Shown here: positions 34,630 to 42,727 of the stretch, one piece after another
Numbering within the stretch: position 1 is the stretch's first letter
Layout: each line of letters begins with the position of its first letter
From: JBBILG01 sp037445085
GTDB lineage: Bacteria > Pseudomonadota > Gammaproteobacteria > Burkholderiales > Methylophilaceae
Direction: 5' to 3'
Assembly: GCA_037445085.1 (NCBI GenBank)
Contig: JBBILG010000005.1
Location: 1 to 42,727 of the forward strand
DNA length: 42,727 nt
Notes under the pieces: generated by a model
Database searches by the model: none
What the model saw: the letters and a program-made list of their open reading frames with translations, nothing else
Told to the model about the DNA's origin: nothing
Translations under genes and position numbers: made by a program

Positions 34630-36069
34630 GTGAGCGTATCTTGGTTGACCGCCGCGGGCATCCGCGACCGACTGCGGGTGCTCCTGCGCGGCTGGCTGCT
34701 GCCGCTGCTGCTGGCCTGCCCGGCCATGCCGGTGCTGGCGACGCAGCCCGTGCTGGTGCTGCAGGTGGAGGGCGCGATCGGCCCGGCCACCGCCGATTAC
34801 GTGGTGCGCGGCCTCGCCCATGCCGCGGGCGCGCAGGCACAACTGGCGGTGCTGCAACTGGACACGCCGGGCGGGCTGGACCCTTCCATGCGCGACATCG
34901 TCAAGGCCGTGCTGGCCTCGCCGGTCCCGGTCGCCACCTACGTGGCACCGGCCGGCGCGCGCGCCGCCAGTGCCGGCACCTACATCCTCTACGCCAGCCA
35001 CATCGCCGCCATGGCGCCCGGCACCAACCTGGGTGCCGCCACGCCGGTGGCCATCGGCGGCCCCCAACCGCCGCCGCGCCGGCCGCCGGCCGCGCCGGAA
35101 GTGCAGCCGCCGGCCGGCGATCCCGGCGATGCCATGCAGCGCAAGCAGGTGCATGATGCCGCCGCCTACATCCGCAGCCTGGCGCAAATGCGCGGACGCA
35201 ACGCCGACTGGGCGGAGCGGTCGGTGCGTGAGGCGGTGAGCCTGTCCGCGGAGGAAGCGCAACGGCTCGGCGTCATCGACCACGTCGCCGCCGACCTCGC
35301 GCATCTGCTGCGGCAGGTGGACGGCCGGACGCTGACCGCCGGCGAGCGCAAGGTCCGCCTCGCCACCACCGAGGCGCCGCTGATCCACCACGCGCCGGAC
35401 TGGCGCACCCGCCTGCTCGCCGTCATCACCGATCCCGGCATCGCCCTGGTGCTGATGATGATCGGCATCTACGGCCTGTTTTTCGAGTTCACCTCGCCCG
35501 GTTTCGGCGTGCCCGGCGTGCTGGGTGCCATCTGCCTGCTATTGGGGCTGTACGCCCTGCACCTGCTGCCGGTCAACTACGCCGGCCTGGCACTCATCCT
35601 GCTCGGCATCACCTTCATGGTGGCCGAAGCTTTCGTCGCCGGCGTCGGTATACTCGGCTTCGGCGGCGTGGTGGCCTTCGTGGTCGGCGCCATCATCCTC
35701 ATCGACACCGAACTGCCCGGCTACGGCATTCCGCTCGGCCTGATCGTTTCCCTCGCCGTGATCAGCGCCCTGCTGCTGGCGCTCACCGGCAACCTGGCGC
35801 TGCGCGCGCGCAGGCGGCGGGTGGTGAGCGGCGAGGAAACCCTGATCGGCGCCGCCGGCGAAATGCTCGCCGACACCGACGGCGCAGGCTGGGCACTGGT
35901 GCAGGGAGAAAACTGGCGGGTGCGCACGGCGCAGCCGCTGCGGCAGGGCCAGCAGGTCCGGGTCACGGCACGTGACGGGCTGGTGCTGCAGGTCGTCCCC
36001 GCCACACAGGCAACTGCAACTCAAGGAGAGTCAACATGTTCGAATTCGGCTTCAGCGGCATCGTCCTAG
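34630..36069 (+). CDS. NfeD family membrane-bound serine protease (ClpP-like plus NfeD domain)
   Basis: This is the long NfeD type: an N-terminal ClpP-like protease domain outside the cytosol, a membrane block, and a C-terminal OB-like NfeD domain. The 479-aa product has a signal/anchor (LLPLLLACPAMPVLA), VLQLDTPGGLDPSMRDIVKAVLASPVPVATYVAPAGARAASAGTY with the catalytic Ser, and five or so helices from GIALVLMMIGIYG. The end is EETLIGAAGEMLADTDGAGWALVQGENW. I use the GTG at 34630, with GGGAGG 9 bp upstream, rather than ATG 34594. Its last 34 bp overlap the slipin gene, its expected membrane partner. Confidence 0.92.
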   Translation: MSVSWLTAAGIRDRLRVLLRGWLLPLLLACPAMPVLATQPVLVLQVEGAIGPATADYVVRGLAHAAGAQAQLAVLQLDTPGGLDPSMRDIVKAVLASPVPVATYVAPAGARAASAGTYILYASHIAAMAPGTNLGAATPVAIGGPQPPPRRPPAAPEVQPPAGDPGDAMQRKQVHDAAAYIRSLAQMRGRNADWAERSVREAVSLSAEEAQRLGVIDHVAADLAHLLRQVDGRTLTAGERKVRLATTEAPLIHHAPDWRTRLLAVITDPGIALVLMMIGIYGLFFEFTSPGFGVPGVLGAICLLLGLYALHLLPVNYAGLALILLGITFMVAEAFVAGVGILGFGGVVAFVVGAIILIDTELPGYGIPLGLIVSLAVISALLLALTGNLALRARRRRVVSGEETLIGAAGEMLADTDGAGWALVQGENWRVRTAQPLRQGQQVRVTARDGLVLQVVPATQATATQGESTCSNSASAASS

Positions 36070-36797
36070 TCATCCTCGCCCTGCTCATCGCCTCGTTCCG
36101 CATCCTGCGCGAGTACGAGCGCGCCGTGGTGTTCCTGCTCGGACGCTTCTGGAAGGTCAAGGGGCCGGGGCTGATCCTCGTGATTCCGGGCGTCCAGCAG
36201 ATGGTGCGCGTGGACCTGCGCACCATCGTGCTGGACGTGCCCACCCAAGATGTCATCTCGCGCGACAACGTCTCGGTCAAGGTGAACGCCGTGGTGTACC
36301 TGCGCGTGATTGACCCGCAGCGGGCCATCATCCAGGTGGAAAACTACCTCAACGCCACCAGCCAACTGGCGCAGACCACCCTGCGCGCGGTACTGGGCAA
36401 GCACGAACTGGACGAGATGCTGGCCGAGCGCGAGCGTCTCAACCTCGACATCCAGCAGGTGCTGGACGCCCAGACCGATGGCTGGGGCATCAAGGTGACC
36501 AACGTGGAAATCAAGCACGTGGACATCGACGAATCCATGGTGCGGGCCATCGCCAAGCAGGCGGAAGCCGAACGCGAGCGGCGCGCCAAGGTCATCCATG
36601 CCGAAGGCGAACTGCAGGCGGCGCAGATGCTGCTGCAGGCCGCGCAAATCCTGGCGCAGCAGCCCGAAGCCATCCAGTTGCGCTACCTGCAGACGCTGGC
36701 CGCCATCTCCAGCGACCGCTCCTCCACCATCGTCTTCCCGCTGCCGGTGGATCTGCTCAACGCCCTGGGCGCCATGGTCAGGAAACCCCGGGAGTGA
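36036..36797 (+). CDS. Slipin (SPFH/stomatin family protein)
   Basis: This is a membrane-raft-type scaffold protein that partners with NfeD proteases. The 253-aa product has an N-terminal membrane hairpin (GIVLVILALLIASFRILREYERAVVFLLGRF), the SPFH domain (GPGLILVIPGVQQMVRVDLRT, VSVKVNAVVYLRVIDPQRAI, YLNATSQLAQTTLRAVLGKHELDEMLAER) and a C-terminal Ala/Glu/Arg coiled coil (AIAKQAEAERERRAKVIHAEGELQAAQ). AAGGAG lies 7 bp before the ATG, inside nfeD. The nfeD-slipin pair is a conserved two-gene unit in bacteria and archaea. Confidence 0.94.
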   Translation: MFEFGFSGIVLVILALLIASFRILREYERAVVFLLGRFWKVKGPGLILVIPGVQQMVRVDLRTIVLDVPTQDVISRDNVSVKVNAVVYLRVIDPQRAIIQVENYLNATSQLAQTTLRAVLGKHELDEMLAERERLNLDIQQVLDAQTDGWGIKVTNVEIKHVDIDESMVRAIAKQAEAERERRAKVIHAEGELQAAQMLLQAAQILAQQPEAIQLRYLQTLAAISSDRSSTIVFPLPVDLLNALGAMVRKPRE

Positions 36798-36809
36798 AAT
36801 GGCGCCGGG

Positions 36810-37160
36810 CTAGACACTGCGCTCGATCACCACGCCGACCTGCCTGACCCCCGGCAGGATGCCCGGCTTGCCGACCTTCACCCTCACCCAGGGCGTGCCG
36901 AACTCCGCGAGGATGAGCCGGCAGACGTGTTCGGCCAGCGCCTCGACCAGTCTGAAGCTGTGCTGTTGCAGGGTTTCCCGGATGCGCGCCACGATGCGGC
37001 CGTAATCCAGGGTGTCCCCGATGGCGTCGGTCTGGCAGGCGCGGCCGTGCGGCAGGGCGAGTTCGATATCGAGCACCACGGTCTGGGGCTTCAAGCGTTC
37101 CCATTCCGGCACGCCGAGGCGGGTTTCGACTTTGACTTCCGCGAGGTAGATGATGTCCAT
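36810..37160 (-). CDS. folB: Dihydroneopterin aldolase FolB
   Basis: FolB converts 7,8-dihydroneopterin to 6-hydroxymethyl-dihydropterin and glycolaldehyde in folate synthesis. It is 116 aa, the family size, with MDIIYLAEVKVETRLGVPEWER (G..E.ER), DTLDYGRIVARIRE, the VEALAEHVCRLIL segment with the conserved Glu, and VRVKVGKPGILPGVRQVGVVIER containing the catalytic Lys. It is divergent from plsY (41-bp gap) and converges on the slipin gene. The folB-plsY-tsaD neighbourhood is conserved in betaproteobacteria. Confidence 0.94.
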   Translation of the reverse strand: MDIIYLAEVKVETRLGVPEWERLKPQTVVLDIELALPHGRACQTDAIGDTLDYGRIVARIRETLQQHSFRLVEALAEHVCRLILAEFGTPWVRVKVGKPGILPGVRQVGVVIERSV

Positions 37161-37201
37161 ATCGGGTAAGATTGCGCTTTCGCAAATTCTATAGCATAGC
37201 C

Positions 37202-37810
37202 ATGAACGAATGGTTTTTTGTCGCCGCAGCCTACCTGCTGGGCTCGCTTTCTTTCGGTATCACGGTCTGCAGGCTGTTCGGCCTGCCCGATCCCAGGACG
37301 ATCGGTTCCGGCAACCCCGGAGCCACCAACGTCATGCGCAGCGGCAAAAAATCCGCCGCCCTGCTCACCCTGCTGGGCGATGCCGGCAAGGGCTGGCTGG
37401 CGGTGTGGCTGGCGCAGCGCTACGGGCTGGGCACCGAATGGGTGTGTGCGGTGGCGCTTGCGGTGTTCATCGGCCACCTGTATCCGGTGTTCTACGGCTT
37501 CCAGGGCGGCAAGGGGGTGGCGACGGCTGCCGGCGTGCTGCTGGCAATCTCGCCGCTGCTCGGGCTGTCGGTGCTGGCCACCTGGATACTCGCCTTCTAC
37601 ATGTGGCGCATTTCCTCGCTCGCCGCGCTGATCGCCGCAGGCTTTGCCCCGGTCTATGCGGCGATTCCCGGCTTCTCCCTCATCACCGCCACCGTGCTGC
37701 TGCTGTCGTTGCTGCTGGTCTGGCGCCACCGCAACAACATCCGCAAGCTGCTGAACGGCACGGAAGCCGGCTTCGGCAAACCCAAGCCCGGCGACCGGCC
37801 GCCGCAATGA
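37202..37810 (+). CDS. plsY: Glycerol-3-phosphate acyltransferase PlsY
   Basis: PlsY is an integral membrane acyltransferase that uses acyl-phosphate (from PlsX) to make lysophosphatidic acid. The 202-aa product opens MNEWFFVAAAYLLGSLSFGI. It carries the three PlsY motifs: GSGNPGATNVMRSGKK (glycerol-3-phosphate loop), HLYPVFYGFQGGKGVATAAG (catalytic loop with GGKG) and the late KLLNGTE. About five helices. It ends 4 bp from the convergent tsaD. Confidence 0.96.
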   Translation: MNEWFFVAAAYLLGSLSFGITVCRLFGLPDPRTIGSGNPGATNVMRSGKKSAALLTLLGDAGKGWLAVWLAQRYGLGTEWVCAVALAVFIGHLYPVFYGFQGGKGVATAAGVLLAISPLLGLSVLATWILAFYMWRISSLAALIAAGFAPVYAAIPGFSLITATVLLLSLLLVWRHRNNIRKLLNGTEAGFGKPKPGDRPPQ

Positions 37811-37814
37811 ACCA

Positions 37815-38828
37815 TCAGGGCGCGGTCAGTTCCGCCAGATCCCAGCGTGGCCGCACCGTATAGGCGTGACCGGCGGACACCGCATGCGTGAGCCGCATGG
37901 CGCCGGCGTAGGCGATCATGGCGCCGTTGTCGGTGCAGAATTCCAGACGCGGATAATACACCTCGAAGCCGTGCCGCTGTGCGGCGGCCTGCAGGGTGGA
38001 GCGCAACTGCCGGTTGGCGCCGACGCCGCCGGAGACGATCAGGCGTTCCAGCCCCGTCTGTTGCAGCGCGGCCACACACTTGCCCACCAGTACCTCCACC
38101 ACCGCTTCCTGAAAGGCGCAGGCAATGTCGGCGCGCGCGGCTTCGTCCGGCACGCCGTCGTGGATGGCGGTGAGCACCGCGGTCTTGAGGCCGCTGAAAC
38201 TGAAATCGAGGTTGCCGCTGTTGTGCATCGGTCGCGGCAGCCTGTAGCGGCCCGGAGTGCCCCGTTCCGCCAGACGGGACAGCGCCGGGCCGCCCGGGTA
38301 GCCCAGGCCGAGCAGCTTGGCGGTCTTGTCGAAAGCCTCGCCGGCGGCGTCGTCCAGCGTGTCGCCCAGCAGCTCGTACCGCCCGATGCCGGCCACGCGC
38401 ATGAGCTGGGTGTGGCCGCCGGAGACCAGCAAGGCGACGAAGGGAAATGCCGGCGGCTGCACTTCCAGCAGGGGCGCCAGCAGATGACCCTCCAGATGGT
38501 GCACCCCCACGGCGGGCACGTCGAGGGCGAAAGCCAGCGCCTCGGCGATGCTCGCCCCGACCAGCAGCGCGCCGGCGAGGCCCGGCCCCTGCGTGTAGGC
38601 AATGCCGCCGATGTCCTTGAGATCGCGCCCCGCCTGCGCCAGCACCTGCCCGGTGAGCGGCAGCACGCGGCGGATGTGGTCGCGCGAGGCAAGTTCCGGC
38701 ACCACGCCGCCGTACTCGGCATGCATGGCGACCTGCGAGTGCAGGGCATGCGCAAGCAGTCCGGCCCCGGTATCGTAGAGGGCGACGCCGGTTTCGTCGC
38801 AGGAGCTTTCTATGCCCAGCACCAACAT
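37815..38828 (-). CDS. tsaD: tRNA N6-threonylcarbamoyladenosine transferase TsaD
   Basis: TsaD transfers the threonylcarbamoyl group to A37 of ANN-decoding tRNAs, in complex with TsaB and TsaE. It is 337 aa, standard length. The start MLVLGIESSCDETG is the invariant N-terminus. The Fe-binding H-x3-H is His111/His115 (HHLEGHLLAP), with SGGHTQL, GEAFDKTAKLLGLGYPGGPA, and the third-ligand segment EFCTDNGAMIAYAG. The ATG at 38828 is backed by the family start; the frame extends upstream only as an rpsU shadow. It is divergent from rpsU, as in E. coli. Confidence 0.97.
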   Translation of the reverse strand: MLVLGIESSCDETGVALYDTGAGLLAHALHSQVAMHAEYGGVVPELASRDHIRRVLPLTGQVLAQAGRDLKDIGGIAYTQGPGLAGALLVGASIAEALAFALDVPAVGVHHLEGHLLAPLLEVQPPAFPFVALLVSGGHTQLMRVAGIGRYELLGDTLDDAAGEAFDKTAKLLGLGYPGGPALSRLAERGTPGRYRLPRPMHNSGNLDFSFSGLKTAVLTAIHDGVPDEAARADIACAFQEAVVEVLVGKCVAALQQTGLERLIVSGGVGANRQLRSTLQAAAQRHGFEVYYPRLEFCTDNGAMIAYAGAMRLTHAVSAGHAYTVRPRWDLAELTAP

Positions 38829-38837
38829 TGAAATTGA

Positions 38838-38866
38838 TTGATTGTTGACAAGCGGCTGGCTAGAAT
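38838..38866 (+). promoter_or_regulatory. Sigma-70 promoter of rpsU
   Basis: TTGATT (38838-38843), a 17-bp spacer and TAGAAT (38861-38866) lie 41 bp before the rpsU ATG, inside the tsaD-rpsU divergent gap. Consensus match with ideal spacing. The nearby TTGACA (38845) has wrong spacing for this -10. Confidence 0.65.
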
Positions 38867-38906
38867 AGCAAACTTTTTCAATCCCTCTCAAGGAGAGATG
38901 ATTTCG

Positions 38907-39119
38907 ATGACTACCGTACGCGTGAAGGAAAACGAACCGTTTGACGTCGCTCTGCGCCGTTTCAAGCGCATAATGGAAAAGACCGGCCTGCTCACCGAGC
39001 TGCGCGCCCGCGAGTTCTACGAGAAGCCGACCTGGGAACGCAAGCGCAAGGCCGCCGCCGCCGTCAAGCGCCACCACCGCCGCCTGCGCAACCAGACGCT
39101 GCCGCCCAAGCTGTACTGA
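38907..39119 (+). CDS. rpsU: Ribosomal protein bS21
   Basis: This is the small-subunit protein bS21 that acts near the anti-Shine-Dalgarno end of 16S rRNA. The 70-aa, strongly basic product reads MTTVRVKENEPFDVALRRFKR, then EFYEKPTWERKRKAAAAVKRHHRR, both diagnostic. AAGGAG lies 11 bp before ATG 38907; an upstream ATG at 38898 is too close to that site. First gene of the rpsU-yqeY-dnaG-rpoD macromolecular-synthesis cluster. Confidence 0.97.
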   Translation: MTTVRVKENEPFDVALRRFKRIMEKTGLLTELRAREFYEKPTWERKRKAAAAVKRHHRRLRNQTLPPKLY

Positions 39120-39133
39120 TACCCTTTGCCGCC

Positions 39134-39580
39134 GTGTCGTTGAAAGCCCGCATCAGCGAGGACATGAAGGCCGCGCTGCGCGCCAGGGATGCGCAGCGAC
39201 TGGGTGCCATCCGCCTGCTGCGGGCCGCCATCCAGCAGCGCGAAGTCGATGAGCGTGTGGAGCTCGACGATGCCCGGGTCATCGAGGTGATCGAAAAGCT
39301 CCTGAAACAACGCCGCGATTCGATCGGCCAGTTCGAGGCGGCCGGCCGGCAGGACCTGGCCGAGGCGGAAAAATTCGAGGCAACCCTGCTGCAGGACTAC
39401 CTGCCGCCCCCGCTCGGCGACGCCGAGATTGCCGCGCTGCTGGACCGGGTGATCGCCGACACCGGCGCCGCCGGCATCCAGGACACGGGCAAGGTCATGG
39501 CGGCCCTCAGGCCGCTGGTCGCCGGGCGCGCCGACATGGGCGCCCTAGCCGGACGCATCCGGGCGAGGCTGGGTGGCTAG
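39134..39580 (+). CDS. GatB/YqeY domain-containing protein
   Basis: This 148-aa soluble protein has the YqeY fold, related to the tRNA-binding tail of GatB and of some glutaminyl-tRNA synthetases; its own function is not established. The sequence begins MSLKARISEDMKAALRARDAQRLGAIRLLRAAI from a GTG. It continues RRDSIGQFEAAGRQDLAEAEKFEATLLQDYLPPPL and ends VMAALRPLVAGRADMGALAGRIRARLGG, all family-typical. It lies 14 bp after rpsU, its usual betaproteobacterial place, and before the terminator that separates it from dnaG. Confidence 0.93.
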   Translation: MSLKARISEDMKAALRARDAQRLGAIRLLRAAIQQREVDERVELDDARVIEVIEKLLKQRRDSIGQFEAAGRQDLAEAEKFEATLLQDYLPPPLGDAEIAALLDRVIADTGAAGIQDTGKVMAALRPLVAGRADMGALAGRIRARLGG

Positions 39581-39612
39581 CCAGCATTTCATGGCACCAT
39601 GGACGCATGACG

Positions 39613-39644
39613 AAAAGGAGCGCACCGCTCCTTTTTTGTTTTTT
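39613..39644 (+). terminator. Intrinsic terminator between yqeY and dnaG
   Basis: A perfect 10-bp stem (AAAAGGAGCG / CGCTCCTTTT) with a 3-nt loop is followed by TT, G and a run of six Ts. It lies 33 bp after the yqeY stop. A terminator in this cluster limiting dnaG transcription is known from E. coli. Confidence 0.9.
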
Positions 39645-39668
39645 CGCGCCGGCTCGCCCCGCTAAAGC

Positions 39669-41429
39669 ATGGCCATCCCGCAATCTTTCATCCAGGAACT
39701 GCTCAATCGCGTGGACATCGTCGACGTGATCGACGCCTGCGTGCCGCTCAAAAAAACCGGCGCCAACTACACCGCCTGCTGCCCTTTCCATAGCGAGAAA
39801 ACGCCCTCGTTCACCGTCAGCCCGAGCAAGCAGTTCTACCACTGCTTCGGCTGCGGCGCCCACGGCAGCGCCATCGGCTTCCTGATGGAATACCAGGGAC
39901 TGGGCTTCGTCGAAGCCGTGCACGAACTGGCCCGGCGGGCCGGCCTCACGGTGCCGCAAGATGCCCGCCCCGTAGACCGCGAAGCGGAGAGGGCCGCTGC
40001 CGGCCTGCACGAAATCCTGCAAACCGCCTGCAACTATTACCGTGCACAATTGAAAAAATCCGGGCGCGCCATCGCCTACCTCAAGGGCCGCGGGCTTTCC
40101 GGCGAAATCGCCGCACGCTTCCAGATCGGCTATGCGCCCCCGGGCTGGCAGAACCTGCAGCAGGCGTTCCCCGATTACCACAGCGAGGCACTGAGTGCCG
40201 CCGGCCTGGTGATCGGCAACGAGCAGGAGCGATGCTACGACCGTTTCCGCGACCGCGTGATGTTCCCCATCCACGACCAGAAAGGTCAGGTTATCGGCTT
40301 CGGCGGCCGCCTGCTCGGCAACGAAGGCGAAGACACCGGGCCGAAATACCTCAACTCGCCGGAAACGCCACTGTTCCAGAAGGGGCACGAACTCTACGGC
40401 CTGTTCCTGGCGCGCCGCGCCATCCGCGAGGCCGGGCGCGTGCTGGTGGTGGAAGGCTACATGGACGTGGTGGCACTGGCGCAGCACGGCATCGGCCATG
40501 CGGTGGCCACCCTGGGCACCGCCACCACGCCCGCCCACATCACCCGCCTGATGCGGCAGACCGACGACATCGTATTCTGCTTCGACGGCGATGCCGCCGG
40601 TCGCAAGGCCGCCTGGCGCGCGGCCATCAACAGCCTGCCGGCACTCACCGACGGGTTGAAGCTCGGCTTCCTGTTCCTGCCGCCGGAACACGATCCTGAC
40701 AGCTACGTGCGCGAACACGGCAAATCAGGATTCGAGGCCGCGCTGCAAGAAGCGCTGCCGCTGTCGCGTTACCTGCTGCAATCCCTGTGCGAGCAGAACG
40801 ACATGCAGACGCCGGAAGGGCGGGTACGCTTCCTGCACGAGGCTGCGCCCATCCTCAGGCAGATCCGGGCGCCGGCGCTGGGCCTGCTGCTGCGCAAGCG
40901 CGCAGCCGAACTCGCCGGCGTGACGCAGGAAGAGATGGATCGCCTGCTCGGCCTGGGCGCGCCGGCCGCGGGCCGCCCCACCGCGCCGGCCCGCGGCCGC
41001 CGCAGGCCGCCGACGCTGGCGAGGCGATTGCTGCAGATGCTGCTGCTGCAGCCGCAGCTCGCGCCGCAACTGCCAGCCCAGCTCATCCATGGCGTCGGCG
41101 CCGAGGAAAACCTGCTGCGCCAGTTGCTGGACCTTGCCGCCGCCAATCCGCAACCGGGCCCCGCCGCGCTGCTGGAAGCGCTGCGATTGGGCGGTGCACC
41201 ATCCGCCCTGCTGGCCGAAATCAGCGCCGAAGCCATGCAGACCGACGCCGCCGCCGACATTGCCCAGGAATTCGCCGGCGCCCTCGCCCACCTGCGCGCC
41301 GCCCAATCGCAGCGCGATCTCGCCGTCATCCTCAGGATCGCCCAGGAGCAAGGCCTGCAGGCGCTGAGTGCCGAGCAGAAGGCCGTGCTGCAACGCTTCC
41401 GCCGCGGCGCAGTCCAAGGAAATGAATAA
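39669..41429 (+). CDS. dnaG: DNA primase DnaG
   Basis: DnaG makes RNA primers at the replication fork with the DnaB helicase. The 586-aa product has the N-terminal zinc domain with C38-P-F-H41 and C59-F-G-C62, the RNA-polymerase core (YLKGRGLSGEIAARFQIGY, RVMFPIHDQKGQVIGFGGRLLG, the toprim VVEGYMDVVALAQHG and FCFDGDAAGRKAAWRA with acidic metal ligands), and a C-terminal helicase-binding domain after an Ala/Pro/Arg-rich linker near residue 435. No strong ribosome site is seen before the ATG, consistent with low expression of this gene elsewhere. Confidence 0.98.
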   Translation: MAIPQSFIQELLNRVDIVDVIDACVPLKKTGANYTACCPFHSEKTPSFTVSPSKQFYHCFGCGAHGSAIGFLMEYQGLGFVEAVHELARRAGLTVPQDARPVDREAERAAAGLHEILQTACNYYRAQLKKSGRAIAYLKGRGLSGEIAARFQIGYAPPGWQNLQQAFPDYHSEALSAAGLVIGNEQERCYDRFRDRVMFPIHDQKGQVIGFGGRLLGNEGEDTGPKYLNSPETPLFQKGHELYGLFLARRAIREAGRVLVVEGYMDVVALAQHGIGHAVATLGTATTPAHITRLMRQTDDIVFCFDGDAAGRKAAWRAAINSLPALTDGLKLGFLFLPPEHDPDSYVREHGKSGFEAALQEALPLSRYLLQSLCEQNDMQTPEGRVRFLHEAAPILRQIRAPALGLLLRKRAAELAGVTQEEMDRLLGLGAPAAGRPTAPARGRRRPPTLARRLLQMLLLQPQLAPQLPAQLIHGVGAEENLLRQLLDLAAANPQPGPAALLEALRLGGAPSALLAEISAEAMQTDAAADIAQEFAGALAHLRAAQSQRDLAVILRIAQEQGLQALSAEQKAVLQRFRRGAVQGNE

Positions 41430-41436
41430 AATTAGG

Positions 41437-41442
41437 CTATAA
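41437..41442 (+). promoter_or_regulatory. -10 element of an rpoD-proximal promoter
   Basis: A perfect TATAAT stands 36 bp before the rpoD ATG, in the 49-bp gap after dnaG. No convincing -35 is visible upstream, where the dnaG 3' end lies. Confidence 0.5.
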
Positions 41443-41478
41443 TGTTTGGTTCTCTCGATAATCTGAATGGGGTCGAGC

Positions 41479-42727
41479 ATGGCAAACGAACAGCACAACG
41501 GGAATTCCGAAAACCACGCAAGCAATGATGCCGACGTTCGCCGCACGCGGCTCAAGTCCCTGATTATCCAGGGCAAGGAACGCGGCTATCTGACTTACGC
41601 CGAGATCAACGACCACCTGCCCGACGACGTCCAGGACGGCGAGCAGATCGACAGCATCATTGGCATGCTCAACGACATGGGCATCCAGGTCTATGAGGAA
41701 GCGCCGGATGCCGAAGTGCTGCTGATGTCCGATGCCACCCCGGCGGTCACCGACGAGGATGTCGTGGAGGAAGCCGAGCAGGCCCTGTCCAGCGTGGACT
41801 CCGAATTCGGCCGCACCACCGACCCGGTGCGCATGTATATGCGCGAAATGGGCACGGTGGACCTGCTCACCCGCGAGGGCGAAATCGAGATCGCCAAGCG
41901 CATCGAGGACGGCCTCAAGCACATGATCCAGGCCATCGCCGCCTGCCCGAGCACCATCCAGACCCTGCTTTCCATGATCGATCGCGTCGAGTGCGACGAG
42001 CTGCGCGTGGACGAAGTGGTGGACGGCCTGGTCGATGCCAACGTCGGCGCCGAGCAGACTGAGCTTTCCGAGGAGGAAGAACCGGCGGCCGATGTCGCCG
42101 AGGAAGGGGAGGACGAGGACGAGGACGACGATGACGCCAAGGCAGCCGCCATTTCCGCCGCGGCACTCGCCGAACTCAAAACCGAGGTGCTGCGGCGCTT
42201 TGCCACCATCCGCGTCATCTTCGAAAAGCAGCAGCAGGTACTCAAGAAGCACGGCTCCCAATACAAGAGCTACAAGCAGTACCAGGAAGAAATCCTCAGG
42301 GAGCTGATGGCCTTCCGCTTCTCCGCCAAGCAGGTGGAAGGCCTGTGCGACCAGGTGCGCCAGATCGTCGACGAGGTGCGCGAACACGAACGCGCCATCA
42401 TGAATTTCTGCGTCCATGGTGCAGGCATGCCGCGCGAGCACTTCATCAAGGAATTCCCCGGCAATGAGGGCAACCTGGAATGGCTGGACAAGGAAATCGC
42501 CCTGCGCAAGTCCTACGCCGAAGGGCTGGCGCGCAACCGCCACAACATCACCGACCGCCAGCAGCGCCTGCTCAACTTGCAGGCACGCGTCGGCCTGCCG
42601 ATCCGCGAGCTCAAGGAAATCAACAAGCAGATGTCCACCGGCGAGGCGCGCGCGCGCCGCGCCAAGCGCGACATGATCGAGGCCAACCTGCGCCTGGTCA
42701 TCTCCATCGCCAAGAAGTACACCAACC
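41479..42727 (+). CDS. rpoD: RNA polymerase sigma factor RpoD (sigma-70), 3' end off the window
   Basis: This is the primary sigma factor. About 416 residues are visible: region 1.1 (RLKSLIIQGKERGYLTYAEINDHLPD), region 1.2 (GRTTDPVRMYMREMGTVDLLTREGEIEIAKRIE), and the long non-conserved insert of proteobacterial RpoD with a very acidic run of Glu/Asp (about residues 195-216). It breaks off in region 2.1 (RRAKRDMIEANLRLVISIAKKYTN). The DNA-binding regions 2.3-4.2 lie beyond the edge. It is the last gene of the macromolecular-synthesis cluster. Confidence 0.98.
   Translation, partial: MANEQHNGNSENHASNDADVRRTRLKSLIIQGKERGYLTYAEINDHLPDDVQDGEQIDSIIGMLNDMGIQVYEEAPDAEVLLMSDATPAVTDEDVVEEAEQALSSVDSEFGRTTDPVRMYMREMGTVDLLTREGEIEIAKRIEDGLKHMIQAIAACPSTIQTLLSMIDRVECDELRVDEVVDGLVDANVGAEQTELSEEEEPAADVAEEGEDEDEDDDDAKAAAISAAALAELKTEVLRRFATIRVIFEKQQQVLKKHGSQYKSYKQYQEEILRELMAFRFSAKQVEGLCDQVRQIVDEVREHERAIMNFCVHGAGMPREHFIKEFPGNEGNLEWLDKEIALRKSYAEGLARNRHNITDRQQRLLNLQARVGLPIRELKEINKQMSTGEARARRAKRDMIEANLRLVISIAKKYTN

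Noticed and set aside
38845..38850. TTGACA as the rpsU -35 box
   Set aside because: Only about 10 bp separate it from TAGAAT; TTGATT at 38838 has the correct 17-bp spacing.
42060..42130. Very acidic Glu/Asp run in RpoD as an anomaly
   Set aside because: The non-conserved region between 1.2 and 2.1 is normally acidic in proteobacterial sigma-70.

Overview
The window is about 42.7 kb of GC-rich, densely packed chromosomal DNA. Gene content and order point to a betaproteobacterium, probably of the Nitrosomonadales/Rhodocyclales type. The clues are a glutamate-cysteine ligase of the Acidithiobacillus-like family followed by gshB, the purM-perM-hda block, the rpsU-yqeY-dnaG-rpoD macromolecular-synthesis cluster, a TorF/PII/Amt nitrogen cluster, and a formaldehyde-activating-enzyme homologue of the sort found in methylotrophs and chemolithotrophs. 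The assignment is an inference from gene content. I see no phage, integrase, transposase gene, CRISPR array, rRNA or tRNA.

Layout. 1-4.4 kb: the lptF-lptG lipopolysaccharide-export permeases (minus) diverge from pepA-holC-hypothetical (plus). 4.4-7.4 kb: purM, a DUF3108 protein and an RsmB/NOP rRNA methyltransferase (minus). 7.5-9.3 kb: a PerM/AI-2E-type transporter and hda (plus). 9.3-10.6 kb: small lipoprotein, GNAT acetyltransferase and a Fae-like protein (minus), closed by an intrinsic terminator. 10.7-11.2 kb: a DoxX-family membrane protein, then a 172-bp terminal-inverted-repeat element. 11.2-14.2 kb: a GyrI-like membrane protein, a CobD/CbiB-like protein, ispH and ubiX (minus). 14.35-15.2 kb: purU (plus). 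15.25-21.4 kb: a tightly overlapping minus-strand run gshA-gshB-apbE-NusG II-Gx transporter-Adhesin_E-like-lptM-lysA. 21.4-21.7 kb: an intergenic region with stacked hairpins and a possible small RNA. 21.7-24.4 kb: TorF porin-glnK-amt (minus) behind a textbook sigma-54 promoter and an NtrC-type dyad. 24.7-31.5 kb: ubiK, comM, a VIT1-family transporter with a decayed ferritin-like domain, and metH (plus). 31.5-31.8 kb: repeat-rich gap. 31.8-36.8 kb: mpl, a TonB-like protein, a thioredoxin-like [2Fe-2S] protein, nfeD and a slipin (plus). 36.8-38.8 kb: folB (minus), plsY (plus), tsaD (minus). 38.9 kb to the end: rpsU, yqeY, terminator, dnaG and a truncated rpoD (plus).

Most of the window is housekeeping: envelope assembly (LptFG, LptM, Mpl, PlsY), replication (HolC, Hda, DnaG), translation and tRNA modification (bS21, YqeY, TsaD, RsmB-like), one-carbon and purine metabolism (PurM, PurU, MetH, FolB, Fae-like), quinone and isoprenoid supply (IspH, UbiX, UbiK), thiols (GshA, GshB) and nitrogen control (GlnK, Amt). 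The less ordinary parts are the junction of glutathione synthesis with an extracytosolic flavinylation trio, the Fae homologue lacking its catalytic histidine, the VIT protein with a decayed ferritin-like domain, the repeat element whose ends supply the stop codons of two convergent genes, and the amt-gshA intergenic region.
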